Source of the DNA: Phenylobacterium hankyongense
Lineage (GTDB): Bacteria > Pseudomonadota > Alphaproteobacteria > Caulobacterales > Caulobacteraceae
DNA length: 64,000 bases
Reading direction: 5' to 3'
Assembly: GCF_003254505.1 (NCBI RefSeq)
Contig: NZ_QFYP01000001.1
Location: 2,340,001 to 2,404,000 of the forward strand
Of this stretch, positions 18,592-29,247 are shown one piece after another. The notes below the pieces were generated by a model, which searched no databases, was not told the origin of the DNA, and worked only from the letters and a program-made list of their open reading frames with translations. Position 1 is the first letter of the stretch. Every line of letters begins with the position of its first letter. Position numbers and translations under genes: made by a program.

Positions 18592-20694
18592 ATGGCGCTC
18601 GAGAGCCCGATGTCCGACAACGCCTTCCTCGTCACCCTGAACACGATCACCTCCGGCGGCCTGCAGCTTGGCGAGTTGATCGAGGCGGCGAGCGCGCTGT
18701 CGCGCAGCGGGCAGTCGCCGCAGGCGCAGGAGCTCTACCGGGTGTGGGCGAAGTTCAACGCCGAGCATCCCCAGGTCCACGTCGCCCACTTCAACTGCGC
18801 CGTCCTGCAGAGCGACGCCGGCAACCTGGCGGCCGCCGCCCTGACCCTGAACGAGGCGATCAAGGCCAGCCCCGACTTCCTGCCCGCCTACATCAACCTG
18901 GGCGGCGTGCTGGAGCGCGGCGGCGCGGTCGACCAGGGCCTGGAACAGTGGAAGGCGATGCTCAACCGCCTGTCGGCCGTCACCGGCTCGGCGGTGGAGT
19001 TCAAGATCACGGCCCTCAAGCAGATCGCCCGCGTGCTGGCCGACCACCAGAAGCTGGAGCTCGGCGAGACGGTGTTGCACGAGGCGCTGACGCTCAATCC
19101 GAGCCAGCGCGACGTCACCGAGCAGTACATGTCGCTGCGGATGAGCCAGTGCAAATGGCCGGCCGCGGCGCCGTTCGCCAACGTCGCCCGGGAAGTGCTG
19201 GTCGGCGGCATCCACCCCTTGTCGCTGAACGCCTATTCCGACGACCCGCTGCTGCAGCTGGGGGCGGCGGCGCGCTACGCCGAGCAGCTGGTAGACGAGA
19301 AGCCGGAGCTGCTGGCGGTGGACCGCCGCGACGAGCGGATCGACCTGACGGGCCGGCGCCTGCGGGTGGGATACGTCTCCTCGGACCTGCGCGACCACGC
19401 GGTCGGCTACCTGATGGCCGAGATGCTGGAGCTGCATGACAGGGCCAAGGTGGAGGTGTTCGCCTACTACTGCGGGGTGCCCGCCAGCGGCGGCCTGAAC
19501 GCCCGGATCATGGCGGCCGTCGAACACTGGACCGACATCCGCGGCATGACCGACGACGCTGCGGCGCGGCAGATCGCCGAGGACGGCATCGACGTCCTGG
19601 TGGACGTCAACGGCCACACCCGTGACGCCCGCAGCGCCGTCTTCGCGCGGCGGCCGGCGCCGATCATCGTCAACTGGCTGGGCTATCCGGGCACGATGGG
19701 CACGCCCTATCACCACTACATCGTCGCCGATGAGTGGGTGATCCCGCCGGAGTCGGAGATCTACTACTCCGAGAAGGTGCTGCGGCTACCCTGCTACCAG
19801 TCCAACGACCGCAAGCGGATCGTCGCGCCGGAGCGGCCGGCGCGGGCCGAGGCCGGCCTGCCGGACGACGCCTTCGTGTTCTGCTGCTTCAACGCCGCCC
19901 ACAAGATCACCCGCTTCACCTTCGAGCGCTGGGCGCAGATCATGCAGCGCACGCCCGGCAGCGTGCTCTGGCTGCTGGAGAGCACGCCCGAAACCATGGC
20001 CCGCCTGCGGGTGCTGGCCGACGAGTACGGGATCGGGGCGGACCGTCTGATCTTCGCGCCGAAGCAGCACAATCCGCAGCACCTGGCGCGCTATCCGCTG
20101 GCCGACCTGTTCCTCGACACCAGCCCCTACGGCGCCCACACCACCGCCTCGGACGCGCTGTTCATGGGCGTGCCGGTGCTGACCTTCGCCGGCCGCTGCT
20201 TCGCCTCGCGGGTCTGCGCCAGCCTGGTGCGCGCCGCGGGCCTGCCCGACCTGATCTGCGACAGCCCGGCGGCGTACGTGGAGCGGGCCGTGGCGCTCGC
20301 CGCCGATCCCGCCGCCATCGCCGACCTGAAGGCGAGGCTGGAGCGCAACCGCGACACCTGCGTCCTGTTCGACATGGACCGGCTGACGGCCGGGCTCGAG
20401 GATCTGTATTTCCAGATGTGCGCCGAGCAGGCGCGGGGCGAGCTGCCGCAGCCGGACCTCAGCAACCTGGAAGCCTACTACAAGATCGGCGTGCAGCATG
20501 AGCACGAGGTCGAGGACCTGACGGTCAAGGCGGACTACCACGAGGCGTTCCGGGCCAGGCTCGCCGAACGCCACCGCCTGCGGCCGTTGCAGGCCGACCA
20601 GCGGCTGTGGACCGCGGCGGACATCGCCGCGGCGGAGGCCCGTCCCGGCCAGGCCGCCGAGGCTGCGCCGCGCCGCAAGCGCGCAGCGGCCTGA
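18592..20694 (+). CDS. SPINDLY/OGT-type O-linked glycosyltransferase (GT41)
   Basis: A 700-residue cytoplasmic protein. The N-terminal third (about residues 30-150) is TPR-like helices (for example AHFNCAVLQSDAGNLAAA and AYINLGGVLERGG). The C-terminal catalytic region carries the GT41 hallmarks: RLRVGYVSSDLRDHAVG, DVNGHTRDAR, VNWLGYPGTMG, FCCFNAAHKITRF, and the donor-site stretch GAHTTASDALFMGVPVLT with FASRVCASL. The family transfers GlcNAc or fucose (occasionally other sugars) to Ser/Thr of proteins. The ATG at 18592 is used; Met at 18610 is an alternative. It follows the Ser/Thr-rich giant protein and precedes a methyltransferase and a UDP-xylose-forming enzyme. Donor and acceptor are unknown; the giant repeat protein is an obvious candidate acceptor, by inference only. 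Confidence 0.93.
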   Translation: MALESPMSDNAFLVTLNTITSGGLQLGELIEAASALSRSGQSPQAQELYRVWAKFNAEHPQVHVAHFNCAVLQSDAGNLAAAALTLNEAIKASPDFLPAYINLGGVLERGGAVDQGLEQWKAMLNRLSAVTGSAVEFKITALKQIARVLADHQKLELGETVLHEALTLNPSQRDVTEQYMSLRMSQCKWPAAAPFANVAREVLVGGIHPLSLNAYSDDPLLQLGAAARYAEQLVDEKPELLAVDRRDERIDLTGRRLRVGYVSSDLRDHAVGYLMAEMLELHDRAKVEVFAYYCGVPASGGLNARIMAAVEHWTDIRGMTDDAAARQIAEDGIDVLVDVNGHTRDARSAVFARRPAPIIVNWLGYPGTMGTPYHHYIVADEWVIPPESEIYYSEKVLRLPCYQSNDRKRIVAPERPARAEAGLPDDAFVFCCFNAAHKITRFTFERWAQIMQRTPGSVLWLLESTPETMARLRVLADEYGIGADRLIFAPKQHNPQHLARYPLADLFLDTSPYGAHTTASDALFMGVPVLTFAGRCFASRVCASLVRAAGLPDLICDSPAAYVERAVALAADPAAIADLKARLERNRDTCVLFDMDRLTAGLEDLYFQMCAEQARGELPQPDLSNLEAYYKIGVQHEHEVEDLTVKADYHEAFRARLAERHRLRPLQADQRLWTAADIAAAEARPGQAAEAAPRRKRAAA

Positions 20695-20802
20695 CGTCGC
20701 GCCCGCGGCGGACGCTCACGCTCCGACCGCGAATCGCGTGATCGTGGCGCATCAGCCGCGCCGACAGATTCGACCAAGGGCGCGCCGGACCGGAGCCTGG
20801 GC

Positions 20803-21552
20803 ATGAAGCAAGCGACCAACAAAGCCGCGGTGGAAAGCGCCCCGGTCCCGGTCATCCCGGATCCCGTGATCGAGGTGCACAGCGGCCTGTCGCTGTCCGA
20901 CGCCGTGCGCAGCTGCTTCGAAGCGGCGACCAACGATCAGGGCAAGCTCAACGAATACGTCCTCAACATCGAGGGCATGTCGGGGAAGAAGTTCCGCTAT
21001 TTCCTCAACAACCTGATGGGGACGGTCAGCAATCCGCGCTACCTGGAAGTGGGCTCCTGGGCCGGCTCGACCTTCTGCTCGGCGATCTTCGGCAACACCC
21101 TGCGGGCGGTGGCGATCGACAACTGGTCGCAGTTCGGCGGCCCGGTGAACCACTTCTTCGTCAACCTGGCCAACTGCACCTCGGTCGCGGCGCGCACCAG
21201 CGTGATCTTCGAGGACTTCCGCAAGGTCGACTTCGGCGCGCTGGGCAAGTTCAACGTCTACCTGTTCGACGGCCCGCACGCCTATGAGGACCAGTACGAC
21301 GGCCTGATCCGCGCCTGGAACGGGCTGACGGAAGAGTTCGTCTTCATCGTCGACGACTGGAACTGGGACGCGGTGCGGGCCGGGACCATGGACGCCATCC
21401 GCGACCTCGGCCTCGAGGTCCAGATGAAGATCGAAGTGCGCACGACGCAGGACAATTCCCACCCGGCGATCGGCGGCAAGCAGAGCGACTGGCACAACGG
21501 CTACTTCATCTCCGTCCTGAGAAAGAACGGCGCCGTCGCCCAGGAAGCCTAG
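20803..21552 (+). CDS. Class I SAM-dependent methyltransferase
   Basis: A 249-residue cytoplasmic protein of the Methyltransf_24 / cephalosporin-hydroxylase-like branch. Motif I is read as [17 protein letters not shown], the acidic ribose-binding position as VAIDNW, and the post-motif region as [17 protein letters not shown], followed by [11 protein letters not shown], which supplies the DD/W metal-type motif typical of sugar O-methyltransferases. It lies 108 bases after the OGT gene and 23 bases before the UDP-glucuronate decarboxylase, so it probably belongs with them in modifying a glycan or glycoprotein. The acceptor cannot be named. Confidence 0.8.
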   Translation: MKQATNKAAVESAPVPVIPDPVIEVHSGLSLSDAVRSCFEAATNDQGKLNEYVLNIEGMSGKKFRYFLNNLMGTVSNPRYLEVGSWAGSTFCSAIFGNTLRAVAIDNWSQFGGPVNHFFVNLANCTSVAARTSVIFEDFRKVDFGALGKFNVYLFDGPHAYEDQYDGLIRAWNGLTEEFVFIVDDWNWDAVRAGTMDAIRDLGLEVQMKIEVRTTQDNSHPAIGGKQSDWHNGYFISVLRKNGAVAQEA

Positions 21553-21575
21553 GCGACGGACAAGGGTTCAGGGAC

Positions 21576-22523
21576 ATGAAGCGGATACTGATCACCGGCG
21601 GCGCCGGGTTCATCGGCTCGCACCTGTGCGAACGCCTGCTGGACCAGGGCCACGAGGTGCTGTGCGTCGACAACTTCTACACCGGCGCCCGGCGCAACGT
21701 GGCGCACCTGCTGGAGAACCCGAACTTCGAGCTGATGCGTCACGACGTGACCTTCCCGCTCTTCGTGGAGGTCGACGAGATCTACAACCTGGCCTGCCCG
21801 GCCTCGCCGATCCACTACCAGTACGACCCGGTGCAGACGACCAAGACCTCGGTGCACGGCGCGATCAACATGCTGGGCCTGGCCAAGCGCCGCCGCGCGA
21901 AGATCTTCCAGGCCTCCACCAGCGAGGTCTACGGCGACCCCACCGTCCATCCGCAGCCGGAGGAGTACTGGGGCAACGTCAATCCGATCGGCTTCCGCTC
22001 CTGCTACGACGAGGGCAAGCGCTGCGCCGAGACGCTGTTCTTCGACTACCGCCGCCAGCACAATCTGCGGATCAAGGTGGCGCGGATCTTCAACACCTAC
22101 GGCCCGCGCATGCACCCGAACGACGGGCGCGTGGTGTCGAACTTCGTGGTGCAGGCGCTGAAGGGCGAGCCGATCACCCTCTACGGCGAAGGGATGCAGA
22201 CGCGCTCCTTCTGCTACGTCGACGACCTGGTGGAGGGCTTCATCCGCTTCATGGCGACCGGCGACGAGGTCACCGGCCCGATCAACCTCGGCAACCCCGG
22301 CGAGTTCACGATCCGGGCCCTGGCCGAGAAGGTCGTGGAACTGACCGGCTCGAAGTCGCAGATCGAGTACCGGCCGCTGCCGCAGGACGATCCGCAACAG
22401 CGCCAGCCCGACATCGCCAAGGCCAAGGCCGTGCTGGACTGGGAGCCCACCATCCAGCTCGAGGCCGGCCTGAAGAAGACAGTGGCCTACTTCGACGCGC
22501 TGCTGAAGAGCGGCGCCGCCTAA
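21576..22523 (+). CDS. UDP-glucuronate decarboxylase (UDP-xylose synthase), SDR family
   Basis: A 315-residue NAD-dependent extended SDR that decarboxylates UDP-glucuronate to UDP-xylose. Evidence: Rossmann motif [10 protein letters not shown] near the N-terminus, the UXS-specific [12 protein letters not shown] and TSVHG segments, [10 protein letters not shown], the catalytic tyrosine and lysine in [11 protein letters not shown], and the [10 protein letters not shown] and [12 protein letters not shown] blocks. These distinguish it from UDP-glucose epimerase and dTDP-glucose dehydratase. Co-directional and close (23 bases) to the methyltransferase. In context it could supply UDP-xylose as donor for the GT41 enzyme or for a separate polysaccharide. 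Confidence 0.92.
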   Translation: MKRILITGGAGFIGSHLCERLLDQGHEVLCVDNFYTGARRNVAHLLENPNFELMRHDVTFPLFVEVDEIYNLACPASPIHYQYDPVQTTKTSVHGAINMLGLAKRRRAKIFQASTSEVYGDPTVHPQPEEYWGNVNPIGFRSCYDEGKRCAETLFFDYRRQHNLRIKVARIFNTYGPRMHPNDGRVVSNFVVQALKGEPITLYGEGMQTRSFCYVDDLVEGFIRFMATGDEVTGPINLGNPGEFTIRALAEKVVELTGSKSQIEYRPLPQDDPQQRQPDIAKAKAVLDWEPTIQLEAGLKKTVAYFDALLKSGAA

Positions 22524-22651
22524 GTCTTCGGCCGCAGTGGGATAGCCTTTCGGCAGGTAACAGCGACGTCCGAACGTAGTTCTGCGTGCTTGCAGGTCAC
22601 CGCGGGTCGGCGCAACCTCTCTCGATAAAAGCGATATCGGGGAGGATATCC

Positions 22652-23107
22652 ATGCGTACCCTGCTTCTGGCCGCCGGGCTTGTCGCCTGCTTCGGCCTTA
22701 CCGCCTGCGAACAGTCCAAAAGCGCGGCCACCGAAGCGGCGCCGGTGGCGCCCAAGTCCACAGCCCGCTCGGCCCAGATGTACGCCGGGCAGGAACAGAT
22801 CCTGAAGGTCGACTCCGCGTCGGTCCAGGTCGATCCCACCGGCGGCCTCAAGCTCGCGGCCACCGGCTCCGCGGCCATGCCGGGCTACACCCACTCCGGC
22901 TTCCTGCCCCGCATCAACGCGGCGCCGCCGCGCGACGGGGTCTACGAGGTGGACGTGGTCGCCGACCGGCCCGCGACTGCGGGCGCGCCCGCGGCGACGC
23001 CCATCGATGTGAAGGGCGCCTGGTCCAACTATCCGAAGGCGCGGCTCAAGGGCGTGAAGTTCGTCGCCAAGAACAACTCGGTGGTGGCCATGCTGCCGGC
23101 CGGCTGA
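22652..23107 (+). CDS. Putative lipoprotein
   Basis: A 151-residue protein with a strong GGAGGAT ribosome binding site ahead of ATG 22652. A short hydrophobic signal ends in the lipobox LTAC (Cys near residue 19), followed by EQSKSAATEAAP and a globular part of about 110 residues containing GAWSNYPKARLKGVKF. No family recognised. It stands alone between the UXS gene and the MoxR operon; localisation to a membrane facing the periplasm is expected from the lipobox, nothing more. Confidence 0.75.
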   Translation: MRTLLLAAGLVACFGLTACEQSKSAATEAAPVAPKSTARSAQMYAGQEQILKVDSASVQVDPTGGLKLAATGSAAMPGYTHSGFLPRINAAPPRDGVYEVDVVADRPATAGAPAATPIDVKGAWSNYPKARLKGVKFVAKNNSVVAMLPAG

Positions 23108-23196
23108 GGCCGGTCGCAAGTCCGCTTCGCAGGTCCCGGGGAGGCTGCTAGGCTTTCCCGGCCTGGTTGCGTGTCCGCCAGGCGCGGGGGACGGCA

Positions 23197-23826
23197 GTGG
23201 CTTCGGGAAGCGTGGCGTCGGGCGCGGGCAATGTGGCCGAGCAGAAGCTCGCCCTGGCGCACAGGGCGTTGCTGCAGACCCGCGGCCTGCAATTCGACTT
23301 CCACACCATCAAGCGGCCGGATCCTCCGGACTGGCTGACCGCCTTGCTGCGCGGGTTGGCGGAGTTCGCGCCGCTGTTCAAATACGTCTTCTGGGGCGGG
23401 CTGGCGGTGGGCCTGGCGCTGATCGTCTGGCTGTTCGCCCGCGAGCTGCTGGCGAGCCGCTTCGCCCGCCGCAAGGCGGCCGCGCCGCCGGCGGATTGGC
23501 GCCCGGAGCCCGGCAAGGCGCGCGCCCTGCTGGAGGACGCCGACCGGCTGGCCGCCGACGGCCGCTTCGACGAGGCGATCCACCTGCTGCTGTTCCGCAG
23601 CATCGACGACATCACCGGCCGGCGGCCCGGCCTGGTGCGCCCGGCGCTGACCAGCCGCGACATCGCCCGGCTCGACTCCATGCCCGGCGCGGCGCGCGGC
23701 GCCTTCGGCCGCATCGCCGAGGCCGTCGAGCGCAGCTTCTTCGGGGGCCGGCCGGTGGGGCCGGACGACTTCGCGCTATGCCGGCGCGAGTACGAGGCCT
23801 TCGCCTTCTCCGAGGGCTGGGCATGA
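23197..23826 (+). CDS. DUF4129-domain membrane protein
   Basis: About 209 residues from GTG 23197, chosen because GGGGGA lies just upstream; a TTG at 23167 would add ten residues. One membrane helix near residues 60-85 separates a short N-terminal part (including LLQTRGLQFDFHTIK) from a C-terminal cytoplasmic DUF4129 domain whose hallmark is the FDEAIHLLLFRSIDDI ... RPALTSRDIARL block. DUF4129 proteins accompany MoxR/DUF58 modules. It opens a tightly packed six-gene operon; its stop overlaps the next start (ATGA). Confidence 0.85.
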   Translation: MASGSVASGAGNVAEQKLALAHRALLQTRGLQFDFHTIKRPDPPDWLTALLRGLAEFAPLFKYVFWGGLAVGLALIVWLFARELLASRFARRKAAAPPADWRPEPGKARALLEDADRLAADGRFDEAIHLLLFRSIDDITGRRPGLVRPALTSRDIARLDSMPGAARGAFGRIAEAVERSFFGGRPVGPDDFALCRREYEAFAFSEGWA

Positions 23827-25059
23827 GCGCCGCGCAGCCGACCGCGGGCGACGCCGCGCCGGCCTTCTCGCCGCGAACCATCCTGGCGCTGGTGATCGTC
23901 GGCCTGGTCTCGTTCTCGGGGCTGGCGGTGCTGTCAGCCTATGCGCCGGAGCTGCGCGGGGGAATGGATGGCGGCGCCCACGCGCTGTCGTCCTCGGCGG
24001 TGGGCTTCCGGGGCGCGGCGGTGATGCTGAAGGCGGAGGGCGCGCCGGTGGTGGTGAGCCGGTCGGCGCCGGTCGGCGGCCGCGGCGTCGCCGGCCTGTT
24101 GGTGCTCACGCCCGGCATGAACACCCGCGCGGCGGATCTGCGGGATTTCCGCGGCGCGGAGCGGGTGCTGATCGTGCTGCCGAAATGGGCGACGGAGCCC
24201 GAGCCGATCCACCCGGGCTTCGTCACCAAGCTGGGGACCGTGGAGACCAGCCGGGACGCCACCGAACTGCTGGCCGCCTATGCGCCGAAGACCGAGGTGG
24301 CCCATCGCGTGGGGGGCTCGCGTCCGGCGCTGCGCGGCGCCGGCGGTCCGTTCGAGCCGGGGACCTATCTGCCGCTGGCCGGCGTCGATGCGCTGCAGAC
24401 CCTGTCCGGCGATGGCTGGCAGCCGTCGCTGGTCGACGAGCAGGGCCGAATGGTGCTCGCCCGGTCCAAGAATCACCCCGGCGTGCTGGTGCTGGCCGAC
24501 CCCGATCTCCTGAACACGCAGGGACTGGCGAAGCTCGACAACGCCCGCGCCGGCCTCGCCATCCTCGACGCCCTGCGCGGCGAGGACGGGGTGGTGTTCG
24601 ACGTCACCCTCAACGGCTTCAAGCGCGGACGCGGCATCGGCCGGCTGATGCTGGAGCCGCCGTGGCTGGCGGCCACGCTGTGCGCCGTGGCGGCGGGCCT
24701 GCTGATGGGCCTGCACGGGCTCGCCCGCTTCGGGCCGGCGCAGACGCGGGGCCGGGCCTTCGCGCTCGGCAAGCGGGCGCTGGTGGACAATTCGGCCGGA
24801 CTGGTGCGGATGGCGCGCAAGGAGCACGAGCTGGCCCCGGCCTACGTCGCCATGACCAAGGCGCTGATTGGCGAGGCCGCGGGCGGCGGTCAGCGGACCG
24901 CCGCGGGCGAGGACAACGAGCGCTGGCTGGCGGATCTGGCCCGCCTGCGCGGGGCGGCGGCGCCTGCGGAGCTGACCGCCGAGGCCGAACGGGCCAAGAG
25001 CCGCGCCGACCTGCTGGCGGTCGGCCGGAAACTCTATCAATGGCGACTGGAGATCACGC

Positions 25060-25073
<14 letters not shown>
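23823..25073 (+). CDS. DUF4350-domain membrane protein
   Basis: A 416-residue protein with an N-terminal membrane segment (about 20-42), a large extracytoplasmic region resembling the DUF4350/GATase-like fold (LLVLTPGMNTRAADLRDF, VLVLADPDLLNTQGL), a second membrane segment near residues 280-300, and a cytoplasmic helical tail. The family is of unknown function but recurs beside MoxR AAA ATPases and DUF58 proteins. It overlaps the upstream gene by four bases and the downstream MoxR gene by fourteen, showing translational coupling within the operon. Confidence 0.85.
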
Positions 25074-26016
<943 letters not shown>

Positions 26017-26020
26017 TCCG

Positions 26021-27334
26021 GTGAGGCTCTATCCCACCCGCAGGGCGATCGCGCTCGCCGCCGCCGGCGCTCCGGTGGCGCTGGCGGTGGCGCTGGCCGC
26101 GCCGCAGCTCTGGGGTGTCGCCGGCGCCTGGGTGCTGATGACGGCGGGGCTGATGGTCGCGGACGCAGTGCTGGCGGCCTCGCCTTCGCGGCTGGACCTG
26201 CGATTGGTCGCCCCGGGCGCGCTGGGGCTCGGCCGCAGCCATGAGGCGGCGGCGGAGGCGACCTTCGCCGGCCACGGGCCACCGGAGATCGAGCTGGCCG
26301 TGGGCGCCAACGCGCGGCTGACCGCGAGCCCCGGCCGCCAGCGGCTGCGGCTGTCCGGGGGGCAGGGGCGGGCGGCGCTGACGCTCACGCCGCAGCGGCG
26401 CGGCGAGGGACGCATCGAGGGCCTGTGGGCGCGCTGGCGCGGCCCGCTGGGCCTGGTCTGGGTGCAACGCACGACGCCGGGCGGGCCGCCGATCGCCATC
26501 ACCCCGGATATCGAACGGGTGAAGGAACAGGCGCTGGCGCTGTTCGCCCGCGACGCCCAGTTCGGGCTGAAGGCGCAGATGGAGACCGGGGAGGGCGGTG
26601 ACTTCCACGCGCTGCGGGAATTCCAGACCGGCATGGACCTGCGGGTCATCGACTGGAAGCAGAGCGCGCGCCACGCCAAGCTGGTGGCCCGCGAGTTCCG
26701 CACCGAGCGCAACCACCACGTCATCCTGGCGGTCGACACCGGCCGGCTGATGTGCGCCCCGGCGGCCGGCGGCGCGCGGGTCGACCAGGCGATCAACGCC
26801 GCCCTGCTGCTGGCCTTCGTCAGCCTGAAGCTGGGCGACCGCGTCGGCCTGTTCGCCTTCGATTCCAAGCCACGGGTGTCGAGCGGCGCGGTGGCCGGCG
26901 CCCAGGCCTTCCCGTTGCTGCAGCGGCTGGCGGCGGGCCTCGACTATTCCACGGAGGAGACCAACTTCACCCTCGGCCTCACCACCCTGGCCGGGCGGCT
27001 GGACCGCCGCGCGCTGGTGGTGGTGTTCACCGACTTCGCCGACCCCACCAGCGCCGAGCTGATGATCGAGAACGTCGGGCGGTTGATGCGCACCCACCTC
27101 GTGCTGTTCGTGGTGTTCCGCGACGAGGAGCTGGAGACGCTGGCGCATGCCGAGCCGAAAGAGCCCGACGACGTCTCCCGCGCGGTGATCGCCGGCGCCC
27201 TGCTCAAGCAGCGGCAGGGCGTGGTCGCGCGCCTGCAGCGCCTGGGGGCGGAAATCGTCGACGCCCGACCCGACGACCTTGGCCCGGCCCTGGTCGGCCG
27301 CTATCTCGACGCCAAGCGTCGCGAGCTGATCTAG
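26021..27334 (+). CDS. DUF58 (VWA-like) membrane protein
   Basis: A 437-residue protein from GTG 26021. Two adjacent hydrophobic segments occupy about residues 10-50; the rest is cytoplasmic or peripheral. The DUF58 signature is plain: GDFHALREFQTGMDLRVIDWKQSARHAKL, followed by the VWA-like metal-site strand VILAVDTGRLM and the RALVVVFTDFADP segment. DUF58 proteins are encoded with MoxR ATPases, which are thought to remodel them. It starts five bases after the MoxR stop and is followed eight bases later by a SpoIIM-family gene. Confidence 0.92.
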   Translation: MRLYPTRRAIALAAAGAPVALAVALAAPQLWGVAGAWVLMTAGLMVADAVLAASPSRLDLRLVAPGALGLGRSHEAAAEATFAGHGPPEIELAVGANARLTASPGRQRLRLSGGQGRAALTLTPQRRGEGRIEGLWARWRGPLGLVWVQRTTPGGPPIAITPDIERVKEQALALFARDAQFGLKAQMETGEGGDFHALREFQTGMDLRVIDWKQSARHAKLVAREFRTERNHHVILAVDTGRLMCAPAAGGARVDQAINAALLLAFVSLKLGDRVGLFAFDSKPRVSSGAVAGAQAFPLLQRLAAGLDYSTEETNFTLGLTTLAGRLDRRALVVVFTDFADPTSAELMIENVGRLMRTHLVLFVVFRDEELETLAHAEPKEPDDVSRAVIAGALLKQRQGVVARLQRLGAEIVDARPDDLGPALVGRYLDAKRRELI

Positions 27335-27342
27335 GGGCGCCG

Positions 27343-28341
27343 ATGGCCGAGCTGCAGCTCAAGAGCAACCGCTTCCGGTCCGAACGCGAGGCCGACTGGC
27401 GCAAGCTGGAGGCCCTGCTGGCCCGCGCGGAGCGGGGCGGGGCGGCGAAGCTCAGCCGCGACGAACTGATCGCCATGCCGCTGCTCTATCGCCAGGCGCT
27501 GTCGTCGCTGTCGGTGGCCCGCTCCATCTCGCTGGACCAGAGCCTGATCGACTATCTCGAGAGCCTCAGCGCGCGGGCCTACTTCTTCGTCTACGGGACC
27601 CGCACCCGGCCGCTGGAGCGGCTGGCGAACTTCTTCCTGCGGGACTGGCCGGCGGCGGTGCGGGCGCTGTGGCGCGAGACGGTGGTGTCCGGCCTGATCG
27701 GCGCCCTGGGCGCGGTGGCGGCCTTCTTCCTGGTCCGCCGCGACCCGGACTGGTTCTACAGCTTCATCCCGGGCGAACTGGCCAGCGGGCGCGATCCCAC
27801 CGCCTCGGCCCAGTTCCTGCGCAGAACGCTCTACCATGCGCCCTCGGCCCATGAGGCGCTCTCGGTGATGGCGGCATTCCTGTTCACCCACAACGCGCAG
27901 ATCGCGCTGTTCGCGTTTGCGCTGGGCTTCGCGCTCTGCCTGCCGACCGCGGCGCTGGTGCTCTACAACGGCTGCATGCTGGGCGCCTTCCTGGCGGTGT
28001 TCGCCGCCCGTGGCCTGGCCTTCGAGGCGACCGGCTGGCTGATGATCCATGGGGTCACCGAGCTGTTCGCCATCACCCTGGCGGGCGCCGCGGGGCTGTC
28101 GATCGGCTGGGCGGTGGCCTTCCCGGGCGAGCGCACGCGGGTGGACGCGGCGGCGCATGCGGGCCGGCAGGCCGCGCTGGTGATGGCCGGGGTGGTGGTC
28201 ATGCTGTTCGTCGCCGGGCTGCTGGAAGGCTTCGCCCGCCAGCTGGTGCAGAACGACCTGGTCCGCCTGGGCGTCGCCGGCGCCAGCGCGCTGGTGTGGG
28301 GCGGCTACTTCTACTGGCCGCGCCGGCGAGGCGGCGCATGA
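27343..28341 (+). CDS. SpoIIM (stage II sporulation protein M) family membrane protein
   Basis: A 332-residue protein with an N-terminal helical cytoplasmic part (about 110 residues) and a C-terminal polytopic region containing about five hydrophobic segments, including the family-typical FTHNAQIALFAFALGFAL and ALVLYNGCMLGAFLA stretches and the MIHGVTELFAI block. In Bacillus SpoIIM helps septal peptidoglycan hydrolysis; in non-sporulating proteobacteria its relatives occur in MoxR operons with unknown role. The stop overlaps the RDD gene start by four bases. Confidence 0.88.
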   Translation: MAELQLKSNRFRSEREADWRKLEALLARAERGGAAKLSRDELIAMPLLYRQALSSLSVARSISLDQSLIDYLESLSARAYFFVYGTRTRPLERLANFFLRDWPAAVRALWRETVVSGLIGALGAVAAFFLVRRDPDWFYSFIPGELASGRDPTASAQFLRRTLYHAPSAHEALSVMAAFLFTHNAQIALFAFALGFALCLPTAALVLYNGCMLGAFLAVFAARGLAFEATGWLMIHGVTELFAITLAGAAGLSIGWAVAFPGERTRVDAAAHAGRQAALVMAGVVVMLFVAGLLEGFARQLVQNDLVRLGVAGASALVWGGYFYWPRRRGGA

Positions 28342-29243
28342 CTGCGGGCTTCACCGCCTGGCGCGCGGCCCGCCGCGAGCGCAAGCCCCGCCCGCTGGAC
28401 GACGAGCGGCGGGCCTTCGTCACGCCGGAAGGGGTCGACCTGCAGCTGCGGGTCGCCGCCTATTCGGAGCGCTGCGGCGCCTTCGTGCTCGACGTCCTGA
28501 TCCTGCTGGGCGTGCTGATCGGCATGACCATCCTGCTGGCCCTCGCCGCGTGGGGGACGCACAGCCCGATCGGCGCGCAGTTGATGGCGGTGATCTGGCT
28601 GCTGGGCGCATTCGCGCTGCGCAACTTCTACTTCATCGGCTTCGAGCTGCGGCCGGGCGGGGCGACGCCGGGCAAGCGGGCCATGGGCCTGCGGGTCATC
28701 GCCCGCGACGGCGGGCGGCTGACGGCGGACGCGGTGTTCGCGCGCAACGCCATGCGCGAGATCGAGGTCTTCCTGCCGGCCATGTTCCTGTTCTCGCGCG
28801 GCTACGGCGTGGACGCCGGCCTGGTCGCCCTGGGGGCGATCTGGAGCGGGGTCTTCGTGCTGTTCCCGCTGTTCAACCGCGACGGGCTGCGGCTGGGCGA
28901 CCTCGCCGCCGGGACCATGGTGGTCAAGACGCCGAGGCGCGTGCTGCGGCCGGACCTGGCGCAGGAGGTCCCGGCGACGGTGGCCGGCGTCGCCTTCACC
29001 CAGGCGCAGCTGAACGCCTACGGGGTGAAGGAGCTGCACGTCCTCGAACAGGTGCTGCGGACCGGCGACCGCCGCACCACCGCCGAGGTGGCGCGCCGGA
29101 TCCGCACCAAGATCGGCTGGGAGGGCCCGCTGGAGACCTCCGACCGCGCGTTCCTGGGCGCCTATTACGCGGCCCTGCGCGGACGGCTGGAGACCCGCCT
29201 GCTGTTCGGCCATCGCCGCCGCGACAAGTTCGACCGGAGCTGA
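28338..29243 (+). CDS. RDD-family membrane protein
   Basis: A 301-residue protein whose central region is the RDD domain: AYSERCGAFVLDVLILLG with the Arg and Asp of the family motif, two to three hydrophobic segments, the GGATPGKRAMGLRV loop, and RLGDLAAGTMVVK closing the domain. A C-terminal soluble tail of about 90 residues (after residue 210) is not recognised. RDD proteins are poorly understood inner membrane proteins, some proposed as ion or solute transporters. It is the last co-directional gene of the DUF4129-to-RDD operon; the next gene is convergent, four bases away. Confidence 0.9.
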   Translation: MTAGFTAWRAARRERKPRPLDDERRAFVTPEGVDLQLRVAAYSERCGAFVLDVLILLGVLIGMTILLALAAWGTHSPIGAQLMAVIWLLGAFALRNFYFIGFELRPGGATPGKRAMGLRVIARDGGRLTADAVFARNAMREIEVFLPAMFLFSRGYGVDAGLVALGAIWSGVFVLFPLFNRDGLRLGDLAAGTMVVKTPRRVLRPDLAQEVPATVAGVAFTQAQLNAYGVKELHVLEQVLRTGDRRTTAEVARRIRTKIGWEGPLETSDRAFLGAYYAALRGRLETRLLFGHRRRDKFDRS

Positions 29244-29247
29244 CGCC

